NCBI RefSeq assembly: GCF_014207445.1
Contig: NZ_JACHEM010000003.1
Coordinates: forward strand, 549,642-613,641
DNA: 64,000 bases
Reading direction: 5' to 3'
From: Streptomyces candidus
GTDB lineage: Bacteria > Actinomycetota > Actinomycetes > Streptomycetales > Streptomycetaceae
The stretch's first letter is position 1. Each line of letters begins with the position of its first letter. Under the pieces are notes generated by a model. The model had not been told where the DNA came from. It saw nothing but the letters and a program-made list of their open reading frames with translations, and ran no database searches. The position numbers and the translations under genes are program-made. Positions 1 through 8,614 of this stretch are shown here, piece by piece.

Positions 1-63
1 CCGGCCCGCGGGGGCGCGCGTGGGCGTCCCCCTGGGCGGGGCCCGGCCTCGGAAAGGCGCCCG

Positions 64-912
64 TCAGTTCTCGAAGAGGGCGTTGAGTTCGTCGTGCGGG
101 ACCGCGCCCGCCACCGAGTCGTACGTCCCCGACGTCAGAAGCTCCTCGGTGGCCCGGCGCGCCACCGCGTATGCCGCGCCCGCCACCTTTCCGCCCAGGC
201 TGATCCGTGCCACGCCCAGTGCGGCCAGCTCGGCGACGGCCGGGGACCCCGGCCCGGCCAGCACGTTCAGCGGTGCGTCGACGGCCGCCACCAGGGCCGC
301 GAGTGTCTCCGGGTCGGTGACGCCGGGGACGAAGACGCCACTGGCGCCCGCTCCGACGTACGCGTGCATCCGGCCGATCGTCTCCTCCAGCCGGCCCGAC
401 TCCTCGCCGATGCCGAACAGATAGGTGTCGATGCGGGCGTTGAGGTAGAGGGGAATGCCGGCCTTGTCGGCGGCGCTGCGGGCGGCGGCGATGCGGCCCG
501 CCTGCTCCATGGGCGTACGGTGCCCGTCCTCCAGGTTGACGCCGACCGCGCCCGCCGCGATCACGGCGGCGACCGTCTCGCCGACGCCCTCCGCGGTGTC
601 CGCGAGGCCGCCCTCGATGTCGGCCGTCACCGGTACCTTCACCGCGTCGGCCACCCGCGCCACGAGTTCGAGCGCCCGCTCCCGGTCGAGTGCGTCACCG
701 TCCGGGGCGCCCAGGCTCCAGGCGACGCCCGCACTGCTGGTGGCCACGGCGCTCGCTCCGGCCGCCTCGACGACCAGCGCGCTGGCGACGTCCCAGGCGT
801 TGGCGAGCAGGAGCGGGGAGCCGGGGATGTGGTGCAGGGCGTGGAGAAGTTCGGCCTTCTCGCGCTGACCGGCGGCCCGGCCGCCGGATGTGTGGGAAAT
901 CGCAGAAGTCAT
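64..912 (-). CDS. Isocitrate lyase/PEP mutase family protein
   Basis: The 282-residue product matches the short isocitrate lyase/phosphoenolpyruvate mutase superfamily, TIM-barrel enzymes that make or break C-C or C-P bonds next to a carboxylate. Visible signatures are the N-terminal 'LLANAWDVASA', the 'ATSSAGVAWSLGAPDG' loop, the 'VTADIEGG' strand with its metal-binding acidic residue, 'GVNLEDG' and 'YLNARIDTYL'. The classical isocitrate lyase KKCGH motif is absent, so it is a PEP-mutase-like member of unknown substrate (2-methylisocitrate, oxaloacetate or a phosphonate are family options). I start at the ATG at 912 because the reading frame upstream is low-complexity and lacks family similarity. 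The gene is divergent from the DUF4190 gene, with about 190 bp between them. Family is firm; substrate is not. Confidence 0.85.
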   Translation of the reverse strand: MTSAISHTSGGRAAGQREKAELLHALHHIPGSPLLLANAWDVASALVVEAAGASAVATSSAGVAWSLGAPDGDALDRERALELVARVADAVKVPVTADIEGGLADTAEGVGETVAAVIAAGAVGVNLEDGHRTPMEQAGRIAAARSAADKAGIPLYLNARIDTYLFGIGEESGRLEETIGRMHAYVGAGASGVFVPGVTDPETLAALVAAVDAPLNVLAGPGSPAVAELAALGVARISLGGKVAGAAYAVARRATEELLTSGTYDSVAGAVPHDELNALFEN

Positions 913-1105
913 GGGCACAGTGGAGCACTTCGCGGGCCCGGAGGCTGGTGATTTTCCGACCTCACCCGCGCCTGCCGCGCCCGCCGTCCGCACCCCCGTC
1001 GTGCGGTCCGGGCGCGTGCGCGAGAAGTGGCACGACCGCTTTCGGCCGTGCCGCGTACGATGCGCGCGGCACCCCCGCAACGCCCCGACGAGGAGCTCCG
1101 CATCC

Positions 1106-2143
1106 ATGGCGATACCCCCGCCGCCCCCGGAACAGCCCTGGGACCGGCCCCGGCAGCCGTCCCCGCAGGTCCCGCACGACACCGAGATCCGGCAGGCCCC
1201 GGCCGTCCCGCATCGCCCCCACGGGCCGCAAAGCGCACAGGCCCCGCAGAGCTCGCAGGACGCGCAGCCCCCGCAGGACCCGACCGCTCCGCATGCCCCC
1301 CACGCCCCGCCGCCCCAGGCGTACGGCGCGCCCCCCTTCGGTGCTCCGGCCCCCGGCCAGCCCTCGTACGGCCAGCCCTCGTACGGCCAGTCCCCGTACC
1401 CGCAGCCCTCCTACGGGCAGCCCCCGTACGCCGCCCACCCCTATGGTCCGCCACCCGCGCCGCCCGCCGCCAACGGGCTGGCCGTCGCTTCCCTCGTGAC
1501 CGGCATCGTCTGCTGCGTGCCGCCGCTCGGCCTGATCCTGGGCCTCATGGCCCTGGCGCAGATCAAGAAGCGCGGCGACTCCGGCAAGGGGCTCGCGGTC
1601 ACCGGCATCGTGCTGTCGTCGCTGAGCGTCGTCCTGGTGCTTGTCGGCCTGCTCACCGGCGGGCTGAACTCGCTCGGCGACGAGCTGCGGAAGGGGGCGA
1701 GCGGCAGCAACAGGTCCGTGGAGGATCTGCGGATCGGGCAGTGCTTCAACACTCCCGACGGGTCGCTGGAGGGCACCACGTACGACGTGGAGGTCGTCGG
1801 CTGCGACAAGCCGCACGACGCCGAGGTGTTCGGCACCTTCGACCTCGCGGACGCGAAGGCGTACCCCGGCGACGAGAAGATCAGCAAGGTCGCCGACCAG
1901 CGCTGCGCCATCGCCGAGAAGAGCTACACCGGCGGGGGCGCGGCCGACGTCGACTCGTACTACCTGATGCCGGACCCGCGCGGCTGGCGGCTCGGCGACC
2001 GCGGGGTCACCTGCGTCTTCGGCGACGAGTCGGGCGACCGTCTCACCGGCTCCCTCCGCGGCACCGGCAGCGGAGATTCGGGTGGCACGGGTGGGGCGGA
2101 CAGTACGGATGGGACGGACGACGTCCAGGGTGAGGAGGTCTGA
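1106..2143 (+). CDS. DUF4190 / septum-formation domain membrane protein
   Basis: A 345-residue protein in three parts. Residues 1-125 are Pro/Gln/Tyr-rich and probably disordered, with repeated 'SYGQP' units. Residues about 125-195 hold two hydrophobic helices around 'LASLVTGIVCC' and 'GLAVTGIVLSSLSVVLVLVGL', typical of DUF4190. The C-terminal part (about 210-325) has conserved cysteines in 'IGQCFN', 'VVGCDKPHDAEVFG', 'RCAIAEKSY' and 'VTCVF', matching the septum-formation (DUF4190-linked) extracytoplasmic domain. The start ATG is preceded by an AGGAG motif at 1091-1095. The function is not established; it is likely an envelope protein with a proline-rich cytoplasmic tail. The extreme C-terminus is a Gly/Ser/Asp-rich tail. 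Confidence 0.85.
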   Translation: MAIPPPPPEQPWDRPRQPSPQVPHDTEIRQAPAVPHRPHGPQSAQAPQSSQDAQPPQDPTAPHAPHAPPPQAYGAPPFGAPAPGQPSYGQPSYGQSPYPQPSYGQPPYAAHPYGPPPAPPAANGLAVASLVTGIVCCVPPLGLILGLMALAQIKKRGDSGKGLAVTGIVLSSLSVVLVLVGLLTGGLNSLGDELRKGASGSNRSVEDLRIGQCFNTPDGSLEGTTYDVEVVGCDKPHDAEVFGTFDLADAKAYPGDEKISKVADQRCAIAEKSYTGGGAADVDSYYLMPDPRGWRLGDRGVTCVFGDESGDRLTGSLRGTGSGDSGGTGGADSTDGTDDVQGEEV

Positions 2144-2286
2144 CCCGGGGTGTCGTGGCCTTACTCGCGGAAACATGCCTGCGTAACGGCAAATCATCAC
2201 TTCGAGTGAAACCCTGGCCTTTGCTTGTGTCCGTCGACCCACGGTTGCCACGCTGTTGCTGTCTGTCAACCTGATGGGAGTGGCCA

Positions 2287-3039
2287 GTGACATTCGGTGA
2301 GCAGCCCGCCTACCTGCGCGTGGCGAAGGATCTCCGGAGGCAGATCGCCGACGGAAAGCTGCCGCCGCACACCCGCCTTCCCTCGCAGGCCCGCATCCGC
2401 GAGGTCTACGGCGTGTCGGACACGGTCGCCCTGGAGGCACGCAAGGTCCTGATGGCGGAAGGCCTGGTGGAGGGGCGCTCGGGTTCGGGGACGTATGTGC
2501 GGGAGCGGCCGGTGCCGCGGAGCGTGACCCGCTCCGCCTACCGTGCGGTGGGCACCTCCACGCCCTTCCGTCAGGAGCAGGCGGCCGAGGGCACCCGTGG
2601 GACCTGGGAGTCGCGCAGCGAGCAGACCGTCGCGCCGGGCGGGATCGCCGCCCGGCTGGGCATCGAGCCGGGCGACCGTGTGATGCGCACCCGGTACGTC
2701 TTCCGGGACGCGGGGGAGCCGCTGATGCTCTCCACCTCCTGGGAGCCCCTCGCGGTGACCGGGCGCACGCCGGTGATGCTGCCCGAGGAGGGTCCGCTGG
2801 GCGGCTGCGGAGTGGTCGAGCGGATGGCCGCCATCGACGTCGTGGTGGACAACGTGACGGAGGAGGTCGGTGCGCGGCCCGGACTCGCGGAGGAGCTGGC
2901 CGAGCTGGGCGGCGTGCCGGGGCACGTCGTGCTGACCATCGAGCGGACGTACTTCGCCTCCGGGCGGGCGGTCGAGACGGCGGACCTGGTGGTGCCTGCC
3001 GACCGCTACCGGGTCGCCTACCGTCTGCCGGTGAAGTGA
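2287..3039 (+). CDS. GntR/HutC-family transcriptional regulator
   Basis: A 250-residue regulator. Residues about 3-75 form the GntR winged helix-turn-helix ('AYLRVAKDLRRQIADGKLPP', 'RLPSQARIREVYGVS', 'GSGTYVRERP'). Residues about 100-245 look like a UTRA effector domain, which makes this the HutC subfamily. Family members bind short palindromes and release them on binding a small ligand. The GTG start lies just after GGGAGTGG. No target gene is obvious: the gene stands alone between convergent or unrelated genes and ends at a strong terminator. The ligand cannot be inferred. Confidence 0.92.
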   Translation: MTFGEQPAYLRVAKDLRRQIADGKLPPHTRLPSQARIREVYGVSDTVALEARKVLMAEGLVEGRSGSGTYVRERPVPRSVTRSAYRAVGTSTPFRQEQAAEGTRGTWESRSEQTVAPGGIAARLGIEPGDRVMRTRYVFRDAGEPLMLSTSWEPLAVTGRTPVMLPEEGPLGGCGVVERMAAIDVVVDNVTEEVGARPGLAEELAELGGVPGHVVLTIERTYFASGRAVETADLVVPADRYRVAYRLPVK

Positions 3040-3111
3040 CTCGGCACGACGGGCCCCGGTGAACTGAGCGCTTCGTCAACTGCTGTCCCCTGCAAGCAGG
3101 TTGGGACCTCT

Positions 3112-3141
3112 GGGGGGCGCATCCACATGGATGCGCCCCCC
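3112..3141 (+). terminator. Rho-independent terminator after the GntR gene
   Basis: A perfect 13-bp stem (3112-3124 with 3129-3141) with a 4-nt ACAT loop is followed by TTTCTT. It sits 72 bp after the regulator's stop codon. This is one of the few hairpins in the window with a U-rich tail. Confidence 0.8.
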
Positions 3142-3306
3142 TTTCTTGCGTCAACTCCCCTGCGCTTCTTGGCCAGATCGGTGCCTCTTTGTGCAAAGGC
3201 GTATCCGGTCCGTGAAGGTCAGGCGTAGGGTCGGGCATATGCGTACTGAGGTTTCCTGGGGATCCTTGACGGCGTTGTCGGCGCATGCGCCGGCGGACGG
3301 AGGCAC

Positions 3307-3501
3307 GTGATGAATCACGCGGTGAACGACGGCGGTGACCGGCTTCCGTGGTTGGTGGTCCGGCAGGACGACAACGGCAACCGCTACCGCGTGGGCGCGT
3401 ACGCCACGCGGGCGGAGGCCGAGCGGCGGGCCGACCAACTCGACAGTCGCGGACACAAGCAGCTGTATCTGATCGAACAGGCCGGGGTGAAAAGGTCCTG
3501 A
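3307..3501 (+). CDS. Small SPOR-like protein
   Basis: A 64-residue protein. The core 'PWLVVRQDDNGNRYRVGAYATRAEAERRADQLDSRGHKQLYLIE' has the pattern of one SPOR-type repeat (a value strand, 'AEA' helix, then a final strand); SPOR domains bind denuded peptidoglycan at septa. There is no signal peptide or membrane segment, so an exported SPOR role is doubtful. Two start codons are adjacent (GTG 3307, ATG 3310), preceded by GGAGGCAC. Small proteins like this are common and uncharacterised in Streptomyces. Confidence 0.75.
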   Translation: MMNHAVNDGGDRLPWLVVRQDDNGNRYRVGAYATRAEAERRADQLDSRGHKQLYLIEQAGVKRS

Positions 3502-3610
3502 ACCAGCGAGCACGGAACCGCTCCGGCTGCAGGAGCGTATGAGAGAGAGCGGGCGCGGCGATGCGCCTCGGTGGATCCGATCAATTTACCGAGACGTGGC
3601 CTTCCACCCG

Positions 3611-3616
3611 TAGGCT
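3611..3616 (+). promoter_or_regulatory. Probable -10 element for leaderless Nudix mRNA
   Basis: TAGGCT lies exactly 6 nt before the ATG at 3623 and no Shine-Dalgarno sequence is present. This spacing places the transcription start at or next to the ATG, as in leaderless actinobacterial mRNAs. No convincing -35 was found. Confidence 0.5.
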
Positions 3617-3622
3617 CCGCCC

Positions 3623-4024
3623 ATGACGGAACGACTTGTCGTGGGCGGAGCCCTTTTTCATCGCGGCCGGCTGCTGGCCGCCCGCCGAAGCTCCCCGCCG
3701 GAACTGGCCGGCCGCTGGGAGCTGCCCGGCGGGAAGTGCGAGCCGGGCGAGACGCCCGAGCAGGCGCTGGTGCGCGAACTGCGCGAGGAACTGGGCGTGG
3801 AGATCGAGCCGGTCGAGCGGATCCCGGGCCAGTGGCCGCTGAAGCCCGGGTACGTCTTCCAGGTGTGGACCGCCCGGCTGCTGTCCGGCGAACCCCGCCC
3901 CCTGGAGGACCACGACGAACTGCGCTGGCTCGGCCCCGAGGACGGCGACACGGTGGACTGGCTCGACCAGGACCGCCCGGCGGTCGCCGAGGCCGTGCGC
4001 CTGCTGCGTACGACGCCGGTGTAG
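3623..4024 (+). CDS. Nudix hydrolase (MutT type)
   Basis: A 133-residue Nudix protein, normal size for MutT-type sanitising enzymes. The Nudix box Gx5Ex7RExxEExG is complete at residues 37-58: G37, E43, R51, E52, E55, E56, G58. The region before it, 'LLAARRSSPPELAGRWELPGG', matches (deoxy)nucleoside triphosphate pyrophosphohydrolases of the 8-oxo-dGTP or CTP type. It likely removes oxidised or non-canonical nucleotides in the cytoplasm, but the substrate is not readable from sequence. The mRNA is probably leaderless. Confidence 0.92.
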   Translation: MTERLVVGGALFHRGRLLAARRSSPPELAGRWELPGGKCEPGETPEQALVRELREELGVEIEPVERIPGQWPLKPGYVFQVWTARLLSGEPRPLEDHDELRWLGPEDGDTVDWLDQDRPAVAEAVRLLRTTPV

Positions 4025-4297
4025 GGGGTATCGGGCGGCGTCCGTGCGCGGGTGTGCGCCGCCCGGGCGCACCGCACCGCGGTGGGCCGTTTCTCCGGCG
4101 GCGCACGGGCCGGCAGCGCCCGGCGCGCGGAGGGCCGAGCGGGGCAACGGGATGCGGCGCGCGGGCCGTACCGTACGCCGTTCGTGCCACAGTGCACCCG
4201 TTCCCTGGATAGAGGGCGCCCGATATCGGGTATGTGCTGATTAACCCCCCGAAAAAGGGACGTTCCTCATGGGGGTCCGCTGCTGCTGCTCTGGGAT

Positions 4298-4735
4298 GTG
4301 GTCGGCGTGCTCGACACCGAAGGCGCCCGCGCCGACTGGACCTTTACCGCCGAGCCCGACGCGGTGCGCACCGCACGGCACGCCGTCCGCGACGCCTTGC
4401 ACGACTGGGGGCTGGACGAACTGGCCGATGTGAGCATACTGCTGGTCAGCGAGTTGGTGACCAACTCCCTGCAGCACGCGTCCGGGCCCATCGGTGTCCG
4501 GCTGGTGAGGCTCGACACCCCGGCCCCCACCGCCGGAACCGCCGGGCCCGCCCGCGCCGTCCTGCGGGTGGAGGTCTCGGATCCGCTCTCGGATCCGCCC
4601 CGTGCACGGGCAGCGGGCCCCGACGACGAGGGAGGGCGCGGGATGCAGCTGGTGGCCTGCTCGGCACGGCGCTGGGGCACCCGGCGTGGAAAGACAGGGA
4701 AAACGGTGTGGTTCGAGCTGGCCCTGCCCGGTTAG
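4298..4735 (+). CDS. Anti-sigma-type HATPase (RsbW-like) protein
   Basis: A protein of about 145 residues formed by a single HATPase_c_2 domain. The N box is in 'LLVSELVTNSLQHA', and the G box region is 'DEGGRGMQLVACSARRWG', ending 'GKTVWFELALPG'. Streptomyces has dozens of such stand-alone ATPases, thought to act as anti-sigma or anti-anti-sigma kinases. The annotated GTG has no usable Shine-Dalgarno. A better start, ATG 4269 preceded by GGGACG, is in the wrong frame by one base. One extra G in the G run at 4271-4275 would restore an in-frame 'MGGPLLLLWDVVGV' start, so a sequencing error or a real one-base deletion is likely. The domain resembles the C-terminus of the next protein. Confidence 0.8.
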   Translation: MVGVLDTEGARADWTFTAEPDAVRTARHAVRDALHDWGLDELADVSILLVSELVTNSLQHASGPIGVRLVRLDTPAPTAGTAGPARAVLRVEVSDPLSDPPRARAAGPDDEGGRGMQLVACSARRWGTRRGKTGKTVWFELALPG

Positions 4736-4914
4736 AAGTCTGAAGGGACTTTCGATCACGACGGCACGGACTGCGCGGCGCCAGGACGGCCGAAAAGGGC
4801 CGGGAGAGAGCCGGGAGAACGTCGCGATCGTGAACGCCGTGCCGCCCGGGCCCGTAGTGCTGAATACTGCGGGTCGGGCCGGTTCCGGTGAGGTGAGCTG
4901 GAGGGGACGGTCGT

Positions 4915-7554
4915 GTGAACGAGATACCGGCGGAGGGGCGTCAGCCCGACGCGGGGACAGGCGGTACGCAGGGTGCTGCGGACGCCCGGGACGCCTTCGC
5001 GGGCGCCGTGACGGGCACCGCCCTGTGGCAGAGCAGTCCGCCCGGGTCCGTCTACGACTACATCCGGCTCGCGTCCTTCTCGCTCGGGGCCGACGGGCTG
5101 GTCGAGCAGTGGAGCCGGCGGGCCGAGGAACTCTTCGGGCTCTCCGCGCGCCAGGTCGTGGGACGCGACCCGGTCGAGGTCTTCGTGCCCGAGCGGCACC
5201 GCGGGGACGGGCACCGGCAGGTGGCCGAGATCCTGGACGGCAAGGAGTGGACGGGGCTCGTCCCGTTCCGGATGCCGGACGCCCCGAACGCGGCGGGCGA
5301 CACCCGCGGTGCGGAGGGGATCGCGGAAATCTATGTGATGCCGAGCGAGACCCCCGAAGGGGAGCGCGGTGCGCTCTGTCTCGTGGTGGACGTCACCGAC
5401 CTGCGCCGCATCGAAACCGACCTCGCTGCTTCGCAGGCAATTTTCGGTCAATCTCCCTTCGGCTTCCTGCTGTTCGGGACGGACCTCACGGTGCAGCGCA
5501 CCAACCGCCGCTTCGCCTCGGTGTTCGGCGGCACCGCCGACGACCACCGTGGCCGCTCCGTGCACGACTACCTGGCCGCCCCCGAGGCCGACCGGGTGCA
5601 CACCGCGCTCGCCCGCGTCCTGGAGACCGGCGAGTCCATCACCGACATCCAGATCACCGGCACCGAACCCGGCAGCACCGAACGCCGCCACTGGTCGGTC
5701 AACCTCTACCGGGTGCACAGCGGCTCCGGCCGTCCCGTCGGCGTCGCGGGACTCGCCACCGACGTCACCCGCCGCCAGCGGGCCGCCCGCGAGGCCGCCG
5801 ACGCCCGGCGCAACCTCGCCCTCCTCAACGAGGCCGGCGCCCGGATAGGGAACTCCCTCGACCTGGAGACCACCGCCCGCGAACTCCTCGACGTGGCCGT
5901 CCCCGGCTTCTGCGACCTCGCCTCCGTCGACCTCTACCAGGGGCTGCTCACCGGCGACGAGGCCCCGCCCGGCGTCACGGACGGCAGTGCCGAACTGCGC
6001 CGGGTCGCCTTCGCGAGCGCAGTCTCCGACGCCCCGCTGGCCATGCCCGGCTGTGTCGGGCCCGGCGAGGACCCCGCCGAGATCACGGTGGGCTCGGTCC
6101 ACCGCTACCCCTCCGGCACCCCCTGCGCGAAGGCGCTGCGCACCGGCCGGGCCCGCGCGGTCAACGGCGACGAGGGCGACCTCGTGCACTCCACGCTCGC
6201 CGTGCCGATGGTCGCCCACGACACCGTCATCGGACTCGTCCAGTTCTCCCGTACGAAGGGCAGCGAACCCTTCGGCGAGCGCGACCGGGCACTGGCCACC
6301 GAACTGGCGTCGCGTGCCGCCGTCTGCATGGACAACGCCCGCCTCTACCGCAGGGAGCACGAACGCGCCCTGATCCTCCAGCGCAGCCTGCTGCCGCCGG
6401 GGGACCCGGAGGCGGCGGGACTCGACATCGCCTGCCGCTACCTGCCCGGGAACACGGCGACCGAGGTCGGCGGCGACTGGTTCGACGTCATCGAACTGCC
6501 GGGCCACCGCACGGCACTGGTGGTCGGGGACGTCATGGGCAGGGGACTGCGGGCCGCGGTCGCGATGGGTGAACTGCGCACCGCCGTACGGACCCTGGCC
6601 CTCCTGGACCTGGAACCCGCCGAGGTGCTCTCCGCGCTGGACGAGATCGCGCGCGGCCTCGGCACTCCGAGCGGGGCCCAGCAGGCGTCCCGGGCCGCGC
6701 ACAAGTCCCGCGAGGCGGACCTCTCCGAGGTGTACCTCGCGACCTGCGTCTACGCGGTGTACGACCCGGTCACCCGCCGCTGCACGTTCGCCAACGCGGG
6801 GCACCTGCCGCCGGTGGTGGTCGAGCCGGGGGAGGAGCCGCTGCTCCTGGACGTCCCGCCGGGCATGCCGCTGGGCGTGGGCGGCGAACCCTTCGAGGAG
6901 GTGGAGGTGGAGCTGTCCGAGGGGTCCCTGCTCGCCCTCTACACGGACGGCCTGGTCGAGTCCCGCGAGCACCCGCTCGACGAGGGCCTGCGCGACTTCC
7001 GTACGGCCCTGAGCGGGCCCGTGCGTCCTCTGGAGGACGTCTGCGACCACGTACTGACCACGCTCGACACCCGGCACGGCGAGGACGACATCGCGCTCCT
7101 CATGGCCCGCATCCAGGGGCTCCCGGCGGAGGCCGTCGGCGACTGGCGGCTGCCGCGCGAGCCGCGTTCGGTGGGCCGGGCCCGTGAACTGGCCCGTGCG
7201 CAGCTCCAGTCCTGGGACCTCGAAGAACTGGTCGACACCACGGAGCTGCTGGTCAGCGAACTGGTCACGAACGCACTGCGGTACGGCGAGGGCGAGGTCA
7301 GACTGCGGCTGCTGCGCGACCGCACCCTGGTGTGCGAAGTGTGGGACGCGGGCCTGGTCCAGCCCCGGCGGCGGCGCGCCCGCGACACCGACGAGGGCGG
7401 ACGCGGCCTCCAGCTGGTCGGACTGCTCAGCGCCGCCTGGGGGGCGCGGCGGACCCCCCGGGGCAAGACGGTGTGGTTCGAACTCGCCCTGCCGGACGGC
7501 GAGTCCCCGAACGCGGCCGAGCTGAGCGTGGAGCAGCTGCTGAGCATGTACTGA
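4915..7554 (+). CDS. PAS-PAS-GAF-PP2C(SpoIIE)-HATPase regulator
   Basis: An 879-residue cytoplasmic signalling protein. From N to C: a PAS domain (about 45-160), a second PAS (about 165-290), a GAF domain (about 300-480, ending 'LASRAAVCMDNARLYRREHE'), a SpoIIE/PP2C phosphatase ('EVGGDWFDVIELPG', 'VVGDVMGRGLRAAVAMGELR', 'ANAGHLPPV', 'LYTDGLVESRE'), and a HATPase_c_2 domain (about 740-870, 'LLVSELVTNALRYG', 'DEGGRGLQLVGLLSAAWG'). Such proteins join an anti-anti-sigma phosphatase to an anti-sigma kinase in one chain and switch sigma factors in response to redox, light or ligand signals. The GTG start follows GGAGGGG. Its signal and sigma partner are unknown. Confidence 0.93.
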   Translation: MNEIPAEGRQPDAGTGGTQGAADARDAFAGAVTGTALWQSSPPGSVYDYIRLASFSLGADGLVEQWSRRAEELFGLSARQVVGRDPVEVFVPERHRGDGHRQVAEILDGKEWTGLVPFRMPDAPNAAGDTRGAEGIAEIYVMPSETPEGERGALCLVVDVTDLRRIETDLAASQAIFGQSPFGFLLFGTDLTVQRTNRRFASVFGGTADDHRGRSVHDYLAAPEADRVHTALARVLETGESITDIQITGTEPGSTERRHWSVNLYRVHSGSGRPVGVAGLATDVTRRQRAAREAADARRNLALLNEAGARIGNSLDLETTARELLDVAVPGFCDLASVDLYQGLLTGDEAPPGVTDGSAELRRVAFASAVSDAPLAMPGCVGPGEDPAEITVGSVHRYPSGTPCAKALRTGRARAVNGDEGDLVHSTLAVPMVAHDTVIGLVQFSRTKGSEPFGERDRALATELASRAAVCMDNARLYRREHERALILQRSLLPPGDPEAAGLDIACRYLPGNTATEVGGDWFDVIELPGHRTALVVGDVMGRGLRAAVAMGELRTAVRTLALLDLEPAEVLSALDEIARGLGTPSGAQQASRAAHKSREADLSEVYLATCVYAVYDPVTRRCTFANAGHLPPVVVEPGEEPLLLDVPPGMPLGVGGEPFEEVEVELSEGSLLALYTDGLVESREHPLDEGLRDFRTALSGPVRPLEDVCDHVLTTLDTRHGEDDIALLMARIQGLPAEAVGDWRLPREPRSVGRARELARAQLQSWDLEELVDTTELLVSELVTNALRYGEGEVRLRLLRDRTLVCEVWDAGLVQPRRRRARDTDEGGRGLQLVGLLSAAWGARRTPRGKTVWFELALPDGESPNAAELSVEQLLSMY

Positions 7555-7638
7555 GGCCGCGGCGCCCCCGGGTGCGGGCCGGGCATGCGGGTCCACAAGG
7601 CCGTCGGGCGCGGCCGGGCGGCGGGGCCGTCGGGCACC

Positions 7639-7666
7639 GGCCGGGCGGTGGCGGGGCCGCCCGGCC
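7639..7666. terminator. Convergent GC hairpin between PP2C gene and pspA
   Basis: A 10-bp perfect stem (7639-7648 with 7657-7666) and 8-nt loop lie between the stop codons of two convergent genes. There is no T run. A bidirectional terminator role is inferred from position. Confidence 0.5.
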
Positions 7667-7690
7667 GTCCGTGCCGGGGGACGGTCCCCG

Positions 7691-8401
7691 CTACGTGTTC
7701 TTCAGGGCGGCCAGCCGGGCCGCGATCTCCGCGTCGTCGCCCAGGCTGTCCAACTGCTCGAACTGTGCGTCCAGCGACGACGCCGCCAGCTCCTGCTTGC
7801 CGAGCGCCCTCGCCTCCTCGCGCCGCACCTTGTCCTCGAAACGGCTCAGCTCGCTCGTCGGGTCCAGGACGTCGATGTTCTTGACGGCGTCCATCATCGT
7901 GTTCTGGGCCTGCGCGGACTTCGCACGCGCCACCAGCTCGTCCCGTTTGGACGTCAGCTCGGCGAGCTTGGCCTTCATCCTGGTGAGCCCGTCCTTGAGA
8001 CCGGCCACCACCTCGGTCTGTGCGGCGATCGTCGGTTCGGCGGTCTTCGCCTCCTTCTCCGCCTGGAGCTGCCGTTGCAGGGCGACCCTGGCGAGGTCGT
8101 CGAACCTGTCCGCGTCGGGGGCCGAACCGCCCGCCCGCAGCTCGTCCGCCTTCCGGCTGGCGGCCAGCGCCTTGGCGCCCCACTCCCGGGCCGCGTCGAC
8201 ATCCTCGCGGTGGTCCTGCTCCAGCAGCCGCAGATTGCCGATCGTGGCGGCGACGGCCTCCTCGGCCTCCGCGATGTTGCTGGTGTAGTCGCGGATCAGC
8301 TGGTCGAGCATCTTCTGCGGGTCCTCGGCCTGGTCGAGGAGGGCGTTGATGTTGGCCTTCGCGAGCTGGGTGACACGGCCGAGTACGGTCTGCTTGGACA
8401 T
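7691..8401 (-). CDS. pspA: PspA/IM30 family envelope stress protein
   Basis: A 236-residue, almost fully helical protein starting 'MSKQTVLGRVTQLAKANINALLDQAEDP', the family's amphipathic membrane-binding N-terminus, followed by heptad-rich coiled coil up to about residue 215. PspA/IM30/Vipp1 proteins are ESCRT-III-like; they coat and repair the inner membrane under envelope stress. The ATG at 8401 is preceded by GGAG with good spacing (GGAGCACCCG-ATG on the minus strand). The normal upstream neighbour, the TPM-domain gene, is now separated from it by an IS110 element about 10 bp beyond the ribosome site. Its native upstream promoter may therefore be lost or replaced. Confidence 0.93.
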   Translation of the reverse strand: MSKQTVLGRVTQLAKANINALLDQAEDPQKMLDQLIRDYTSNIAEAEEAVAATIGNLRLLEQDHREDVDAAREWGAKALAASRKADELRAGGSAPDADRFDDLARVALQRQLQAEKEAKTAEPTIAAQTEVVAGLKDGLTRMKAKLAELTSKRDELVARAKSAQAQNTMMDAVKNIDVLDPTSELSRFEDKVRREEARALGKQELAASSLDAQFEQLDSLGDDAEIAARLAALKNT

Positions 8402-8415
8402 CGGGTGCTCCGTAA

Positions 8416-8614
8416 GTTGTTGGGCGGCCCGGGAGGGCCGGATGTGGCTGATCGGGTCTTGCCAGTTGTGGCTCCGAAGGAGTGGCCGTCCGGCTCTCCG
8501 GGGCACCCTGGCTGCTGATTGAGATGTGCGCGCTGTGTGCGGTCGCTGATTACGGAGATGACGGCGGGGTGTTCCTCGGGCTGACGGCATGCTGTGCGGA
8601 ACGAGGAGGGGCAA
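8416..8614 (+). ncRNA. Candidate IS110 bridge RNA region
   Basis: IS110 recombinases are known to use a structured RNA transcribed from the non-coding end next to the transposase start; its loops base-pair with target and donor DNA. This stretch is of the right size (about 200 nt) and on the right side. It can form local stems, for example the GGCGGCCCGGGAGGGCCGG area near 8423-8441. It also carries CCGAAGGAGT (8474-8483), complementary to the top strand of the opposite end. The RNA itself, its ends and its fold are inferred, not observed. Confidence 0.35.

Noticed and set aside
1..63. A gene or element at the left edge
   Set aside because: Only 63 bases precede the first stop codon; the GC-rich sequence has no recognisable feature beyond possible hairpins.
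4269..4735. ATG 4269 as the real start of the HATPase gene
   Set aside because: It is one base out of frame in this sequence, so it cannot be annotated without assuming an indel; reported as a finding instead.
4756..7596. A 946-codon open frame on the minus strand opposite the PP2C regulator
   Set aside because: It is a shadow of GC-biased codons of the real plus-strand gene; the translation is low-complexity and has no domain.
8402..8593. The IS110 end as a CRISPR or toxin-antitoxin locus
   Set aside because: No repeat-spacer pattern and no small paired frames; only one transposase gene is present.
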